This document shows positions 44,109 to 55,720 of a stretch of DNA of 64,000 nt, in pieces. The first letter of the stretch is position 1, and every line of letters starts with the position of its first letter. The translations under genes were made by a program, and so were the position numbers. The DNA is taken from contig JAGVNU010000070.1 in the NCBI GenBank assembly GCA_020053105.1, forward strand, positions 1 to 64,000, read 5' to 3'. The stretch is from Thermodesulfovibrionia bacterium (GTDB lineage: Bacteria > Nitrospirota > Thermodesulfovibrionia > UBA6902). The notes under the pieces were generated by a model. The model was not told the origin of the DNA, ran no database searches, and was given only the letters and a program-made list of their open reading frames with translations.

Positions 44109-45715
44109 CAGGAAATATAACCGGCATATCCGGGCCTACAGTGAGCGTTGCTTTAAAAGGACTACGGCTTTATGAACGGGTATATGTCGGTAATGCCATG
44201 CTTACAGGCGAGGTTGTCAAAATTGAGTCTGACAGGGCCGTTGTCCAGGTATATGAAAATACTCACGGCCTGTCCCCTGATGAGCCCGTAAGGGCTACCG
44301 GCATGCCCCTTGCCGTCAGCCTGGGGCCGGGGCTCCTGTCCGGGATATTCGACGGACTTCAGAGGCCGCTGGAGAAATTGAGGGACGAATCAGGGCCCTT
44401 CATAAAGACAGGGAAAGAAATATACGCGCTTGACCGGTCCCGTCAGTGGAGGTTTCATCCCTTAAAGAAAAAAGGTGATGATATATCCCCCGGAGAAATA
44501 ATCGGACATGTAAATGAAGGGCGCTTCAGTCATTTTATCACCTGCGGAAATGATATCAGTGGGACACTTTCATGGGTGGCTGACGGCGAGATAAATATTG
44601 AGGGCACTGCAGGGGCGCTTACAGCCGGTAAAGAGATTCCGCTTTATCACGAGTGGCCTGTAAGAGTTCCCAGACCCTACAGAAAAAAGATAGCTACCAG
44701 CCGGCCGCTCATCACAGGCCAGCGGGCCATAGATTTTCTTTTTCCGTTTACAAAGGGAGGGACCGCGATCCTCCCCGGGGGATTCGGCACAGGCAAGACC
44801 ATTCTTGAACAGTCAATAGCAAAATTTGCTGACGTCGATATCGTCGTGTACGCGGGATGCGGCGAGCGGGGAAATGAGATGGCCGAGATGATTGAGGAGT
44901 TTGAAATGCTCAGGGACCCGTGGACCGGAAGCAGGCTGATGGAAAGGACCGTCCTTGTCATTAACACATCAAATATGCCTGTTGCAGCCAGAGAGGCATC
45001 CATATATACGGCTGTCACCATGGCCGAATACTACAGGGACATGGGCTACCATGTGCTTCTCCTCGCTGACAGCATATCCAGATGGGCCGAGGCCTTGAGA
45101 GAGATATCCTCTTCCCTTGAGGAAATGCCCGGTGAAGAGGGATACCCGACATACCTCTCTTCACGCCTGTCAGGTTTTATTGAAAGGGCAGGTGTCGTTG
45201 AGACTTACAGCGGAAAGACCGGTTCCCTCAGCATGGTGCTGTCAGTGTCACCTCCCGGCGGTGACTTTACGGAACCTGTCACGCAATCCTGTCTGAGGAC
45301 CACAGGCACATTCCTCATGCTTGATACCTCTCTTGCCCACAGGAGACACTTCCCGGCAATCAACTGGTTTCAGAGCTACTCCCTCTACGCGGGAGAGCTT
45401 TCAGCACATTACAAAGAAAAAGTCTCTCCTGAATGGGAAGACGTTCAGAAGGGATGCAGGGAGATACTACGGAAAGAAGAGACCCTCAGAGAGGTTGTAG
45501 AGATCGTCGGCATCGAAGGCATTCACGACCAGGACCGGCTGCTCCTTCACACAGCAGAGATGATCAGATCAACTTTTCTCTGCCAGAATGCGTATACCGA
45601 TGACGCCTTCTCCCCTCTTGAAAAGACACTCTCGGCAGTGAAGAAGATCCTGGATTTCCATAAAGAAGCTGGAGAGAGGCTTAAGCAGGGAACGCCGCTG
45701 AATGAAATATTGTAG
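44105..45715 (+). CDS. V/A-type ATPase catalytic subunit A
   Basis: The 536-residue protein has the Walker A loop [14 protein letters not shown], preceded by the family insertion region, with [12 protein letters not shown] and the Walker B-like [33 protein letters not shown] is the catalytic-head signature. It hydrolyses or makes ATP in alternation with subunit B. It is somewhat shorter than typical (580-590). Its TAG stop lies in a palindrome that separates it from subunit B. Confidence 0.97.
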   Translation: MTGNITGISGPTVSVALKGLRLYERVYVGNAMLTGEVVKIESDRAVVQVYENTHGLSPDEPVRATGMPLAVSLGPGLLSGIFDGLQRPLEKLRDESGPFIKTGKEIYALDRSRQWRFHPLKKKGDDISPGEIIGHVNEGRFSHFITCGNDISGTLSWVADGEINIEGTAGALTAGKEIPLYHEWPVRVPRPYRKKIATSRPLITGQRAIDFLFPFTKGGTAILPGGFGTGKTILEQSIAKFADVDIVVYAGCGERGNEMAEMIEEFEMLRDPWTGSRLMERTVLVINTSNMPVAAREASIYTAVTMAEYYRDMGYHVLLLADSISRWAEALREISSSLEEMPGEEGYPTYLSSRLSGFIERAGVVETYSGKTGSLSMVLSVSPPGGDFTEPVTQSCLRTTGTFLMLDTSLAHRRHFPAINWFQSYSLYAGELSAHYKEKVSPEWEDVQKGCREILRKEETLREVVEIVGIEGIHDQDRLLLHTAEMIRSTFLCQNAYTDDAFSPLEKTLSAVKKILDFHKEAGERLKQGTPLNEIL

Positions 45716-45737
45716 GTGCACGGCACGCCGTGCACCT
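45714..45737. repeat. GC-rich palindrome at the atpA stop codon
   Basis: AGGTGCACGGC (45714-45724) pairs perfectly with GCCGTGCACCT (45727-45737) around an AC centre. It is a variant of the 26732 palindrome. The TAG stop of subunit A lies on its left edge, and subunit B begins eight bases after its right edge. Confidence 0.75.
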
Positions 45738-45744
45738 GAGTTAA

Positions 45745-47112
45745 ATGAATATGAGACTATCAGAACACAGATATAAAACCATATCTTCCATAGCAGGCCC
45801 GCTGCTGTTTGTTCAGGGGGTATTCAGCGCCAGGATAGGAGAGGTAGTGAAAGTCCTCACCCCTGATAATAGACAGATAGACGGTGAAGTCCTGCAGATC
45901 ACCGGGGACACCGCGCTGATTGAGGTCTTTGCCGAAACGCGCGGGCTGGACATTGAAAAGACCTCCGTCGTTTTCACTGATTCTGTAAGAAGGGCCCCCC
46001 TTTCTCCTGAGATTATCGGACGGGTCTTTAACGGCTCCTTTATACCTGTTGACGGCCTCCCGATGTATATCGCCGAAAAGCTGGCGCCCATTACCGGCCT
46101 TCCCATGAATCCAGCTGCGCGGGCCAGGCCGGAAGAGTTCATTGAGACAGGCCTTTCAGTTATTGACGGGCTGAACACACTCGTCAAAGGGCAGAAACTC
46201 CCGGTCTTTTCCTGCTCGGGCCTGCCTTCAAAGGAAGTAGTCGCGGCGATATTGAGAAACGCAAGGGTGATTAAGGAGACCGCTATTCCGCAAGGAAACG
46301 AGACGATTGCCGCAAGCGGTGACTTCATTGTAATATTCGCTGCCCTTGGACTGACATTCCGCGAATACTCCTATTATATGAACACGCTTAAAGACATGAA
46401 GTCAGGTTTTGTCGCCTTTGTAAATATGGCGGATGAACCGGCTATGGAGCGGCTGCTCGCGCCAAGGTTCGCGCTTACCGCTGCCGAATATCTCGCCTTT
46501 GATAACGGGATGGATGTCCTTGTAATAATCACCGACATGACGAATTATTGTGACGCCCTGCGCGAGGTGTCCACGGCAAGGGAAGAACTCCCGGGCAGGA
46601 GGGGCTATCCGGGCTTCATGTATTCCGACCTTGCCTCTCTCTATGAACGCGCGGGGCGAATACGCGGCATGAAAGGCTCCATCACCATGCTCCCAGTCCT
46701 CACTATGCCTGAAGACGACATTACGCATCCAATCCCCGACCTGACCGGCTACATTACAGAGGGGCAGATTGTCCTGAGCCGTGAGCTTCACCAGAAAGGC
46801 ATATTCCCGCCGGTTGATGTGCTCCCTAGTCTTTCAAGGCTCATGCAGAGGGGCATAGGCAAGGGACATACGAGGGAAGACCATAGGAAGATATCCAACC
46901 TGCTGTATAAATATTACGCCAGGGGGAGAGACCTGAGGAGGCTTGAAGCAATAGTCGGGAGAGACGGGATGTCAGAGAAAGACCGGCTTATGCTTGACTT
47001 CACGGACCAATTCGAAAGAGAATTTGTAAATCAGGAATCGGCAAGACGAAACATTAATGAGACACTCGATACTGGAATTGACCTTTTAAAACGTTTTTCA
47101 CTTGAAACATGA
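45745..47112 (+). CDS. V/A-type ATPase subunit B (non-catalytic head)
   Basis: The 455-residue protein shows [44 protein letters not shown], where the P-loop is degenerate, as usual for [48 protein letters not shown] follows, and [21 protein letters not shown] closes the fold. It binds nucleotide at the regulatory interface. Its stop overlaps the start of subunit D (ATGA). Confidence 0.96.
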   Translation: MNMRLSEHRYKTISSIAGPLLFVQGVFSARIGEVVKVLTPDNRQIDGEVLQITGDTALIEVFAETRGLDIEKTSVVFTDSVRRAPLSPEIIGRVFNGSFIPVDGLPMYIAEKLAPITGLPMNPAARARPEEFIETGLSVIDGLNTLVKGQKLPVFSCSGLPSKEVVAAILRNARVIKETAIPQGNETIAASGDFIVIFAALGLTFREYSYYMNTLKDMKSGFVAFVNMADEPAMERLLAPRFALTAAEYLAFDNGMDVLVIITDMTNYCDALREVSTAREELPGRRGYPGFMYSDLASLYERAGRIRGMKGSITMLPVLTMPEDDITHPIPDLTGYITEGQIVLSRELHQKGIFPPVDVLPSLSRLMQRGIGKGHTREDHRKISNLLYKYYARGRDLRRLEAIVGRDGMSEKDRLMLDFTDQFEREFVNQESARRNINETLDTGIDLLKRFSLET

Positions 47113-47723
47113 TCATTCATCCGACCAGAACAAACCTCCTGCTCCTCAAAGAGAAGGCCATGTCTGTTACAAACAGTGCCGGAATTCTGAAAGCAAGGAG
47201 ACAGGCGCTTATCAGGGAATTCTTCAATACTACACTGCCGTTTCTCAGGACCAGAAAAGACATAGTTGAAATATACGGGAAGGCACTTGAAGAACTGGGG
47301 TTAAGCCTCGGGCACATGGGCAGAAGCGCGGTGGAGTCAGTGACCTTCACCTCGGCAAGGCACATCAGAGTCGATATTATTGAAAAGGCCATCTGGGGAC
47401 TTAAGTATAAAGACGTTGTCACACATGAACCCGCCGTCAGAAACCCCGACGCAAGGGGCTATGACTTTACCTCAACTACTCCTCACCTTGAGGAAGGCAT
47501 ATACCGCTTTGAAAAAATCCTTGAGTCCATGCTTGAGATCGCTGCCTATGAGAGTAAGTTAAAGAGGCTGAGCGATGAGATCATGCGGATTACACGAAAA
47601 ATAAAAGTGCTCGAAGAAAGGATACTGCCTGACCTGAAACACCAGATCAAAACCATTTCGCAGTACATCAGTGAGAGGGAAAGGGAGGCGTATTTCAGGC
47701 TGAAGAAGTTTAAGGGGAATTAA
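47109..47723 (+). CDS. V/A-type ATPase subunit D (central shaft)
   Basis: The 204-residue helical protein has the [36 protein letters not shown] opening and the [49 protein letters not shown] coiled coil of subunit D. It is the last gene of the nine-gene operon (H-I-K-E-C-F-A-B-D). Confidence 0.93.
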   Translation: MIIHPTRTNLLLLKEKAMSVTNSAGILKARRQALIREFFNTTLPFLRTRKDIVEIYGKALEELGLSLGHMGRSAVESVTFTSARHIRVDIIEKAIWGLKYKDVVTHEPAVRNPDARGYDFTSTTPHLEEGIYRFEKILESMLEIAAYESKLKRLSDEIMRITRKIKVLEERILPDLKHQIKTISQYISEREREAYFRLKKFKGN

Positions 47724-47746
47724 TTTTGTGAATACTTAAATTTTCC

Positions 47747-48166
47747 TCAAAATCTTCTTAAGAATTCTGAAGCGCTTATAATCCTGACTGACTTGTACTT
47801 GCCCACGTCCAGCAAATCCCTGTCTCCGCTAATAACGAACTTCGCAGACGCCGAGACTGCACAGGCAATAAACTTGTTGTCATCCGGGTCCCTGCAAATG
47901 CGTACCTTCTCAGTAATCTCTATGATCTCAAAGAAAGGCAGGACCTCCTCCTCAATGAGCATCTTGATCTCTTGTCCTGTCAGGGAAAACTTCGGATATC
48001 CAAGCACGGTCCTGAACTCTCCAAAGGTCTCTCTTGAGAACACGGGAATAATATTGTCCTTCTTCCAGAGATCAACCAACCGTGAAAGTTCGCCTTTAAA
48101 CAGCAGGGCTGATACGAGCACATTAGTGTCAAGGACAACCGTTAATGTTTTTTCTTTCTTGCCCAC
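47747..48166 (-). CDS. PIN-domain toxin (COG1569-type)
   Basis: The 139-residue protein shows the PIN fold: VVLDTNVLVSALLFKG with the first Asp, a middle Glu in SRETFGEFRTVL, and CRDPDDNKFIACAVSASAKFVISGDRDLL with the final acidic residues. It is predicted to be a metal-dependent RNase. Its start overlaps the AbrB-type antitoxin gene by 25 bases, giving a compact pair. It ends opposite the ATPase operon. Confidence 0.9.
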   Translation of the reverse strand: MGKKEKTLTVVLDTNVLVSALLFKGELSRLVDLWKKDNIIPVFSRETFGEFRTVLGYPKFSLTGQEIKMLIEEEVLPFFEIIEITEKVRICRDPDDNKFIACAVSASAKFVISGDRDLLDVGKYKSVRIISASEFLRRF

Positions 48167-48381
48167 TTGACCGCCTCAGTCACGTCGCTTTCAGTAACGC
48201 CGAGCTTTTCAAGTTTGTTTCTTACCCCTTCAAGAGTCATGTCAACATGGGTCATCTTGACCGGCATGAGGATTATCTTTCTTTCCTTGACGGTAACATC
48301 GAAATAATCCGTATCGGGGAATTCTTTAACGACCTCTTTGGGCAATGTTAACTGGTTTTTAGATGTTTTCTTAGCAAGCAT
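48142..48381 (-). CDS. AbrB/SpoVT-type antitoxin
   Basis: The 79-residue protein begins AKKTSKNQLTLPKEVVKEFPDTDYFDV, a swapped-hairpin AbrB DNA-binding fold. Its C-terminal half (MTLEGVRNKLEKLGVTESDVTEAVKWARKKK) should wrap the PIN toxin. A GGAGGTAAGGA site lies upstream. Antitoxin-first order suggests autoregulation of the pair. Confidence 0.9.
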   Translation of the reverse strand: MLAKKTSKNQLTLPKEVVKEFPDTDYFDVTVKERKIILMPVKMTHVDMTLEGVRNKLEKLGVTESDVTEAVKWARKKKH

Positions 48382-48462
48382 GATTCCTTACCTCCTTACA
48401 ATAAGGATATCTTATTTTCTTGGTAAGATGCAATTAAGAAAATCTCACAGATAGTGAAATCA

Positions 48463-51400
48463 CTATACCATGCCTCCGGCAAAGTGGTCCGCCAACAACT
48501 CCGCCTGCTTCAGGACGGTATCAATGGCCTTTTGCTGCTTGTCGGGCGGATAGCCGTATTTGTTCAATGTCCTTTTTACAATCACCATCAGCCTGGCCCT
48601 CGCGCTTTCGCGTATTGTCCAATCAATGGTCGCGTTGGCCTTTACCTTCTCCGCAATTTCTCGTGCAATCAATTTGAGCTGCTCATCACCCAATACCTGG
48701 ACCGCGCTGTCATTTACCTCAAGCGCGTCATAGAAAGCCAATTCTTCCTCTGACATGCCAAGCTTGACACCTCTCTGGTCTGCAGCCTTAATTTCTCTGG
48801 CAAGCTCAATCAATTCCTGAATGATCTCCGCAGTTGATAGCAAATTGTTCTGATACTTCCTGAGGGCAGTTTCAAGCATTTCAAGCAAGGCCTTACTTTT
48901 TACCAAATTGGTTTTTGCACGGCTCCGGATTTCATCATTGAGAATTTTCTTCAGCAATTCAAGGGCAAGGTTCTGATGCTTCATCCCCTTTATCTCTAAT
49001 AGAAATTCCTCTGACAGAATAGACAGTTCAGGTTTCTTTATCCCTGCCGCATCGAAGATGTCTATCACCTTGTCCGAACTCAACGCCTCATCAACTATCT
49101 GCTTTATTGCTGTTTCAATATCTCTGTCCGTCCTGCCTGTGCCGTCGCAGGTGAACTTTACAAGCCTTGCCTTTACTGCCTGAAAGAAGGCGACTTCATC
49201 CTTTATCGCCATTGCCTCTTCGTGCGGTATGGACAGTGCAAACGCCTTGCTCAGCAACGTCACTTCATTGATGAAACGGTTCTTGCCGTCTGCCAAACCT
49301 AAGATGTGTTCCTCAGCCTGCAGGATGATTGAGAGCTTGTCTTTCGGCGGCGCTGTAAAGAACCGTCTGTAATTAAATCCTGTTCCTGGATAATTGCCGT
49401 AATAAGCTGTCGGTTCAGCTACCATAATAGCTTCTTTGGTTTTACTTTCTTCAAAGAACAACTGGCGCACTACTTCCAGCTTCTCCATCATTGCTTCTAT
49501 TGCTTTCCCCTGTGTTTCCGCAGGGTCGCCTTTGCCGCCTGAATCAGAATAGAAAGCCAATGCCTTTTTGAGGTCAGATGCGATACCCAGATAATCTACA
49601 ACCAGTCCGCCCGGCTTATCTTTAAAGACCCTGTTCACCCTTGCTATGGCCTGCATTAAGGTATGTCCCCTCATCGGCTTATCAATATACATTGTGTGTA
49701 AGCAAGGCGCGTCAAAACCTGTCAGCCACATATCCCGGACAATAACCAGCTTCATCGGGTCTGCAGGGTCTTTCATTCTATCGGATAAAGCCTTGCGCTC
49801 CGCCTTGGTGGTGTGCTGCCTCTGCATGACCGGACCGTCAGAACTGGATGCGGTCATAACGACTTTGATCGCACCTTTGGTCAAATCCTCATTATGCCAT
49901 TCAGGTCTCAGCTTGATAATCTCATTGTAGAGATCAACCGCAATCCTTCGGCTCATGGCCACGATCATTCCCTTGCCGTCAATAACATCCTGCCGCTGTT
50001 CAAAGTGTGTAACGATGTCCTTTGCCAGGTTTTGTATTCTCTTCTCATTTCCTACGATAGCTTCGAGTTTTGTCCATTTGGCCTTGGCCCGCTGCTTGTC
50101 GCTCAGTTCCTCGTCTGCTTCCAGTTCCTTGTCGAACTCCGCAATCAAGCGTCTGCCTTCTTCATCCAGATTTACCTTGGCCAAACGGCTCTCGTAGTAA
50201 ATCTTGACCGTAGCCCCATCGGCAACTGATTGCGCAATGTCGTATATATCAACATACTGTCCGAATATTGCGGGGGTATTTATGTCCGTGCCTTCAATCG
50301 GCGTGCCTGTGAAACCAATGTATGTCGCATTCGGCAAGGCGTCTCTCATGTATTTTGCAAAGCCGTAGGCAATGCGTTTGCCGATTACCTCTTTGGTCTC
50401 ATTGTCCTTTTCATCAATCAATTTTGCTTCAAAGCCGTATTGGGTCCGGTGTGCTTCATCAGCAATTACAACTATGTTAGTTCTATCTGAAAGCCGGTCA
50501 TATTCCGCCGAGCCTTCATCGGGTAAAAACTTTTGAATGGTGGTGAATACAATGCCGCCTGATGCAACCTTTAACAGCTCTTTCAAATGCTCCCGGTCTT
50601 TTGCCTGGACCGGCTCCTGCCTGAGCAACTGTTTTGAAGATGCGAAGGTATCAAACAACTGATCGTCCAGATCATTGCGGTCAGTGATAACTACAACGGT
50701 AGGATTATTGAGGCTCAACACCAGCTTGCCTGTGTAGAAAACCATTGAAATGGATTTGCCGCTTCCCTGTGTATGCCACACAACTCCGCCCTTGCGGTTT
50801 CCGTCTGCGGAGGCGGCTTTCAATGTGTTTTCTACAGCCTTGTTGACTGCATAGTATTGGTGATAGGCAGCCAGCTTCTTAATGGTTTCAACCTGCGAAA
50901 TACCTGTCTTCGGGTCTTCCTTCTTTGACTTCTCAAATACTATGAAATTGCGCACAAGATCTAACAGAGTGGCCGGGTTCAGCATTCCATTTATAAGGGT
51001 TTCTAATTGCGGGGCAAAACGTGAAGCCTCGGTCCTTCCGTCGGCAGACTTCCATGACATATACCGGCTGAACTCAGACGAGATACTTCCTGCCCTGCAC
51101 TCCATGCCGTCTGAAATAACACAAAAGGCGTTGAATGTAAACAGGCTTGGAATGGTGGCTTTGTAGGTTTGTATCTGGTCAAAGGCCTTCCTGATGGTCG
51201 CGTTTTCATCCGCCGCGTTTTTCAACTCGATCAGCACAAGAGGGATGCCGTTTACAAATAGTAATATATCTGGCCGCTTGTTCTGGTTGTTCTCCACTAC
51301 GGTGTACTGATTAACTGCTAGGAATTCGTTGTTGAGAGGATTGTCGAAATCTATCAGACTTACCTCATAGCTTCTCTCATAGCCATCTTGCTGATATGGT

Positions 51401-51696
51401 ACTTTTATTTTCTCAATTAAAAACTGGTGAAAGGTTTCGTTGTTATGCAAAAGGTCAGGCGAATAAATACGTAGAACTTTTTGAAGAGCCAGTTCCTGTG
51501 CGTCTGCTGGAATATCAGGATTTAATTTGTGAATGGCAGATCTGAGTCTGCCCGCGAGAATTATATCGGCGTAAGATTGTCTTTCTGAGAATAGCCCGTC
51601 ACAGGAGATATCCGGGCCATGAATGTATTGATAGCCGAGTCTCTCCAACTCCTCGATGGTGTACCGTTCTATCTCGCTTTCGGTTATCTTGCTCAT
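48463..51696 (-). CDS. hsdR: Type I restriction enzyme R subunit
   Basis: The 1,077-residue motor-nuclease starts with an endonuclease region ([25 protein letters not shown], a PD-ExK-type E-L-K). The helicase motifs follow: [23 protein letters not shown] (Walker A), [12 protein letters not shown] (DEAH), GFTGTPIEG, and [24 protein letters not shown] helical C-terminus binds the methylase. It translocates DNA and cuts unmodified molecules. The stop-start overlap with the four-helix-bundle gene is ATGA-like (4 bases). Confidence 0.96.
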   Translation of the reverse strand: MSKITESEIERYTIEELERLGYQYIHGPDISCDGLFSERQSYADIILAGRLRSAIHKLNPDIPADAQELALQKVLRIYSPDLLHNNETFHQFLIEKIKVPYQQDGYERSYEVSLIDFDNPLNNEFLAVNQYTVVENNQNKRPDILLFVNGIPLVLIELKNAADENATIRKAFDQIQTYKATIPSLFTFNAFCVISDGMECRAGSISSEFSRYMSWKSADGRTEASRFAPQLETLINGMLNPATLLDLVRNFIVFEKSKKEDPKTGISQVETIKKLAAYHQYYAVNKAVENTLKAASADGNRKGGVVWHTQGSGKSISMVFYTGKLVLSLNNPTVVVITDRNDLDDQLFDTFASSKQLLRQEPVQAKDREHLKELLKVASGGIVFTTIQKFLPDEGSAEYDRLSDRTNIVVIADEAHRTQYGFEAKLIDEKDNETKEVIGKRIAYGFAKYMRDALPNATYIGFTGTPIEGTDINTPAIFGQYVDIYDIAQSVADGATVKIYYESRLAKVNLDEEGRRLIAEFDKELEADEELSDKQRAKAKWTKLEAIVGNEKRIQNLAKDIVTHFEQRQDVIDGKGMIVAMSRRIAVDLYNEIIKLRPEWHNEDLTKGAIKVVMTASSSDGPVMQRQHTTKAERKALSDRMKDPADPMKLVIVRDMWLTGFDAPCLHTMYIDKPMRGHTLMQAIARVNRVFKDKPGGLVVDYLGIASDLKKALAFYSDSGGKGDPAETQGKAIEAMMEKLEVVRQLFFEESKTKEAIMVAEPTAYYGNYPGTGFNYRRFFTAPPKDKLSIILQAEEHILGLADGKNRFINEVTLLSKAFALSIPHEEAMAIKDEVAFFQAVKARLVKFTCDGTGRTDRDIETAIKQIVDEALSSDKVIDIFDAAGIKKPELSILSEEFLLEIKGMKHQNLALELLKKILNDEIRSRAKTNLVKSKALLEMLETALRKYQNNLLSTAEIIQELIELAREIKAADQRGVKLGMSEEELAFYDALEVNDSAVQVLGDEQLKLIAREIAEKVKANATIDWTIRESARARLMVIVKRTLNKYGYPPDKQQKAIDTVLKQAELLADHFAGGMV

Positions 51697-52286
51697 CTTG
51701 TTCTTCTGGCCTGACTTCGCGCTTTATAGAGCCTTTCCGTGAAGCCGCCCTCAGTGAGAAATTGTTGTTCGAGTCGCTTAAGTTGACGCCCAAGGAGAAA
51801 ACTGGCTTGATTGATCAGGCAAATCAGGGTATTCGCTGCAACCTCAGGTGAAGCCTGCGAAATGCCGTAAGGGTCTGACACGTACGACAGATCAGACTGG
51901 TCCGACTTTTTGTCTGACTGATACTTTCTCCTGATCGCAAGAGCCTCCGAAGAATCCTTCCCCCAAATGCGCAAGCCCTTCTGACGGAGAAAGGCCTGAT
52001 AATCCAGCAGCAACTCTTCAAGGCTTGCGCGGGCAACTCCGGTCAGTTTGAGTTCAGTCTTTTTCGAGGTTGCAGAGGCCATGCTCCCCTCGGCAATGTT
52101 CTGTACTCCGCTCCGCGCTGCCTGCACCATCTGGTCATGCGTGCGCGACCGCCTGTCAATAAAGCGGTCACAAAACACAACCGTAGCATCATAGACGAAC
52201 TCAGCAGTCTGGTATGATTTCAGGTTACGGTATCCGCCGTGCGGCGGGATTAAAGCGGTCTTTGAATTTTCATTCTTGTTGTTCAT
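51693..52286 (-). CDS. Four-helix-bundle suffix-domain protein (copy 2)
   Basis: The 197-residue protein is a close paralogue of the one at 7151-7729: [43 protein letters not shown] and [19 protein letters not shown] are nearly identical. It lies between hsdS and hsdR and overlaps hsdR by four bases, so it is translated with the restriction subunit. The spacer between helices 3 and 4 is a different low-complexity run ([21 protein letters not shown]), encoded by GTCTGAC-like repeats (about 51865-51925). A link to restriction-modification regulation is possible but not known. Confidence 0.85.
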   Translation of the reverse strand: MNNKNENSKTALIPPHGGYRNLKSYQTAEFVYDATVVFCDRFIDRRSRTHDQMVQAARSGVQNIAEGSMASATSKKTELKLTGVARASLEELLLDYQAFLRQKGLRIWGKDSSEALAIRRKYQSDKKSDQSDLSYVSDPYGISQASPEVAANTLICLINQASFLLGRQLKRLEQQFLTEGGFTERLYKARSQARRTR

Positions 52287-52317
52287 GTTGTCCCCTTCTT
52301 ATTTATTCACCTGCTAA

Positions 52318-53349
52318 TCAGCCCTTTTTCACCCTCACCTCACCGCTCATCAGCTTGGGTAATAGTGTATCACGCAAGCGGGTGAGGGTGCTAATCTGTA
52401 AATTATTTTGTTTGAGTTTTTCAAAGAGAATAGCACAGTAAGTATTGTACTGCTTTAATTTATCAAATGGCGCTATTTTGATTTCAGTAGAAAGGGCAAG
52501 GTCTCTATTGAGTCCGGGGACGGCTGAGTCTGAATTCATATCCTCAAAATTCAAAGTCTTCAACAAAAAATATTCATAGAAAAGTCCTTTTGAATTAACT
52601 TTTGATTTAATGAAGTAGGTGGTATCAATCGGGAAGAAGTTTTCAAAGAGATAGATCACCTTACCAAGAGTACCCTTCCTCCCAATAACAATGCCTGGCC
52701 CTTCAACCATAAACTCTGAATGATAGCCGACAATGCCACTCGACCCAACAACGGGGAATCCGCTTCCTGACCTTATTTCTTCTTTTAAAGCTTTACCGTA
52801 TATCAGCTCTATCACATCCCCTAACTTCCCAGTCTCCCACCCCTCCTCCACAAACCACTGCCTGAACAGCGTCTCCGCCAATGCCTCCAGTGTTTTGTTC
52901 TGACGTTGCAGGAGGTCTATCTTGTCATCCAAGCTGCTGAGGATTGAGGCGATGGATTTTTGTTCTTCAATTTCAGGAATACGCACTGTTTCAGTATGCA
53001 CGTCATTACGATTAATTCCGGGAACAGCACTCTTGTCACTATACTTTTCAAAATCAAAAACCGTCAACAAGTAATAAATAAACTTTGGGGCATTACCTTT
53101 AAAGTCTTGAACGTATAGCGTAGTATTTAGTGGCCAATAATCACCAGTTGAATAAAATACTTGCCCGACGGTACCGTATCGTCCAGTAATTACACCTGGC
53201 CCTTTAGCCATCGGTTCTATGTGATAATCTGTAATTCCTGATGATGATAAAATTGGAATATCGCCTCTCTTTCTTAATTGAGTCGGCAAATCATAACCCC
53301 TCTTGAGGTTAACAACATCTCCCAATTTACATTCCTTCCACTCACCCAT
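52318..53349 (-). CDS. hsdS: Type I restriction enzyme specificity subunit
   Basis: The start at 53349 ([19 protein letters not shown]) has an AAGGCGG site; 53355 is an alternative. The 343-residue protein contains two target-recognition domains of related layout: [37 protein letters not shown] and [38 protein letters not shown]. Two helical spacers separate them ([26 protein letters not shown]). It overlaps the hsdM end by eight bases. The recognition sequence cannot be predicted. Confidence 0.94.
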   Translation of the reverse strand: MGEWKECKLGDVVNLKRGYDLPTQLRKRGDIPILSSSGITDYHIEPMAKGPGVITGRYGTVGQVFYSTGDYWPLNTTLYVQDFKGNAPKFIYYLLTVFDFEKYSDKSAVPGINRNDVHTETVRIPEIEEQKSIASILSSLDDKIDLLQRQNKTLEALAETLFRQWFVEEGWETGKLGDVIELIYGKALKEEIRSGSGFPVVGSSGIVGYHSEFMVEGPGIVIGRKGTLGKVIYLFENFFPIDTTYFIKSKVNSKGLFYEYFLLKTLNFEDMNSDSAVPGLNRDLALSTEIKIAPFDKLKQYNTYCAILFEKLKQNNLQISTLTRLRDTLLPKLMSGEVRVKKG

Positions 53350-54943
53350 TAACATCCGCCTTTAAATTGATCTTAGCAAGATTAGCTTTAATTCGTTTAT
53401 TCAACTCCGCCTCTTCGGCTATCTGCTTCTCAAACTCCGATTTCAAGGAATTAAACCTCTCCGCAAAATTAAAATCATCCTCATCATCCGGCAAGCCTAT
53501 ATACCTGCCGGGGGTCAATACATAATTCAACGCCTTCACTTCATCCAGCGTCGCTGATTTGCAGAAGCCCTGCACATCTTTATATTCACCTTCTCCTGTG
53601 CGCCAGTTATGGTAGGTGCCCGCAATCAGTGCAATATCTTCATCGGACATATCCCTGTTCCTGCGGTTGATCAGATAGCCCATGTTGCGGGAGTCTATGA
53701 ACAATATCTTGCCATGTCGTTTTTGCTTGTTTCGGCTTAGAAACCAGAGACACGCGGGTATTTGTGTATTCAGAAATAACTTGGTGGGCAGGTTTACGAT
53801 GCAGTCTATCAGATCATTCTCCACCATTGACTTGCGTATCTCACCTTCGTTGCTGGTCTTGGTCGTCAGCGAACCTTTCGCCAATACAAAGCCTGCCTGT
53901 CCGGTAGGCGCGAGGTGATAGAGGAAGTGCTGTATCCATGCATAGTTTGCATTATTAGGAGGCGGCGGGAGTTTTTGACCCAGCACACTCCAGCGCGCGT
54001 CATCCCGGAGCATCTCCCCGCTCCAGTCACTGTCATTAAACGGCGGATTGGCGATGATGTAATCCGCCTTCAGGTCTTTGTGCATGTCATTCAGAAAAGA
54101 ACCTTCGTTGTTCCACTTTACGTTACTGCTGTCGATATGACGGATGGCAAGGTTCATCTTTGCCAGACGCCATGTGGTCTGATTGCTCTCCTGTCCGTAA
54201 ATTGAAATACGGTCTGCCGGATTGAGGGACAACCCGTTGCCTTTTTTCTTGTAGTAATCCCGGTGGGCCTCAACGAACTTTTCACTCTGCACAAACATCC
54301 CGCCTGAGCCACAGCACGGATCAAAGACCCGTCCTTCGTATGGCTCCAGCATCTCAACCAAAAGCTTTACAACACTGCCTGGAGTGTAGAACTGTCCGCC
54401 CTTTTTCCCTTCCGCCAAGGCAAATTCGCCAAGGAAGTATTCAAACACCCTGCCCAGGAGGTCTTTACTTCTGGCTGCCTTAGTACCCAATTCAGCGCTG
54501 GCAACAAGGTCAATCAAACCGCCCAAACTCTGCTTGTCCAGCTTCTCCTGCGCGTACACCTTCGGCAGCACACCGCGCAATGAAGTGTTGTCCTTCTCAA
54601 TCGCATCCATCGCATCATCAACATCCTTGCCGATAGTGGGTAGTTTTGCCCGCCCCTGCAACCAGCCCCAGCGCGATGACGGCGGCACGTAGAAAACCTT
54701 TTCAGCAGTGTATTCATTCTTATCTTCGGGATCGGCGTTTTTATATTCGCCTTTGCCCTCTTTCAGTCTTTGATAGAGTTCTTCAAAGGCATCGGAGATG
54801 TATTTAAGAAAGATTAAGCCCAATACAATATGCTTGTATTCGGCAGCGTCCATATTCTTCCGCAGCTTGTCCGCAGCCTTCCAAAGCTTCTTCTCTAACG
54901 GTTCATCATTTTGGGCCTTCTTCTCTTTAACAATTCGGGCCAT
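53342..54943 (-). CDS. hsdM: Type I restriction enzyme M subunit (adenine methyltransferase)
   Basis: The 533-residue N6-adenine methylase has an N-terminal HsdM_N helical domain ([21 protein letters not shown]), then the SAM motif [17 protein letters not shown] and the catalytic NPPF ([15 protein letters not shown]). [13 protein letters not shown] and FIDSRNMG complete the family pattern. It is the first gene of the hsdM-hsdS-four-helix-hsdR operon. Confidence 0.96.
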   Translation of the reverse strand: MARIVKEKKAQNDEPLEKKLWKAADKLRKNMDAAEYKHIVLGLIFLKYISDAFEELYQRLKEGKGEYKNADPEDKNEYTAEKVFYVPPSSRWGWLQGRAKLPTIGKDVDDAMDAIEKDNTSLRGVLPKVYAQEKLDKQSLGGLIDLVASAELGTKAARSKDLLGRVFEYFLGEFALAEGKKGGQFYTPGSVVKLLVEMLEPYEGRVFDPCCGSGGMFVQSEKFVEAHRDYYKKKGNGLSLNPADRISIYGQESNQTTWRLAKMNLAIRHIDSSNVKWNNEGSFLNDMHKDLKADYIIANPPFNDSDWSGEMLRDDARWSVLGQKLPPPPNNANYAWIQHFLYHLAPTGQAGFVLAKGSLTTKTSNEGEIRKSMVENDLIDCIVNLPTKLFLNTQIPACLWFLSRNKQKRHGKILFIDSRNMGYLINRRNRDMSDEDIALIAGTYHNWRTGEGEYKDVQGFCKSATLDEVKALNYVLTPGRYIGLPDDEDDFNFAERFNSLKSEFEKQIAEEAELNKRIKANLAKINLKADVNG

Positions 54944-55129
54944 TAGTCATTCTCCTGTGTTAATTAAAAGGGCTGCATTATTATTACTCCCGCCCGTCCA
55001 CCGATTGCACTATTATATACCAGCCGTGGGAAAGTGGGAACAGAAGAAGTTACTTATATATAATAGCGATTATTTTTGAATCACTGTAAAATATACCTGT
55101 CACTGAAAGCGCCATAACGGAGGTCCCAA

Positions 55130-55375
55130 ATGTGTGTCGGCGTTCCCATGCAGCTGGTCGAGATAAACTATCCTGCCGGTGTTGCAGAAGCCAAGGGTGT
55201 AACAAGGGCAATAGGCCTGCAGCTGATTCCTGAAGATTCCCTTCAGATCGGGGATCATGTCATAGTGCACGTGGGATTTGCCATAGAGAAAGTAGATAAG
55301 CAGCGCGCCGATGAGATATGGGAGGCGCTTGACGAGGTCCTCCGCATGATGGACGAGGAAGATAAAAGTGCATGA
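55130..55375 (+). CDS. hypC: Hydrogenase assembly chaperone HypC
   Basis: The 81-residue protein begins MCVGVPMQLVEI, with the essential N-terminal Cys2 and the MCVGxP motif. It is the OB-fold chaperone that carries the Fe(CN)2CO group with HypD. An AACGGAGG site precedes the ATG. Its end overlaps hypA by eight bases. It serves the hydrogenase encoded at 32.5-36 kb; hypD is not in the window. Confidence 0.95.
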   Translation: MCVGVPMQLVEINYPAGVAEAKGVTRAIGLQLIPEDSLQIGDHVIVHVGFAIEKVDKQRADEIWEALDEVLRMMDEEDKSA

Positions 55376-55718
55376 AGTGTCTATTGCGCTTGGGATGGTC
55401 GATGAACTTTTCAGGATAGCAAAAGATAATCATGCAAAAAAGATCACGCTGGTCAAACTGAAAATAGGGAAAATGTCGGGCATTGTAACAGACTCTTTAA
55501 AGTTTGCCTTTGATGCAGTCAAGCTTGAGCACCATCTCCTGTCCGGGGCTGAGATTCTAATAGAGGAAGTCCCGCTGGTGTATGAATGCAATGACTGTCA
55601 CGCTTCATTTAATGCGGAAGATATTTATTTCCCCGCCTGCTCTGAGTGCGGCTCCCGTAATTTAAAACTTGTATCAGGGGAAGAGCAGAATATAGAAAGC
55701 GTGGAAGTGGAGACATGA
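55368..55718 (+). CDS. hypA: Hydrogenase nickel-insertion protein HypA
   Basis: The start is GTG at 55368, giving the invariant Met-His-Glu N-terminus (MHEVSIALGMVDELF) where His2 binds nickel. The zinc finger has CNDC in YECNDCHASF and CSECGSRN. The 116-residue length is normal. It overlaps hypC and is separated from hypB by an AT-rich repeat element. Confidence 0.95.
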   Translation: MHEVSIALGMVDELFRIAKDNHAKKITLVKLKIGKMSGIVTDSLKFAFDAVKLEHHLLSGAEILIEEVPLVYECNDCHASFNAEDIYFPACSECGSRNLKLVSGEEQNIESVEVET

Positions 55719-55720
55719 AA

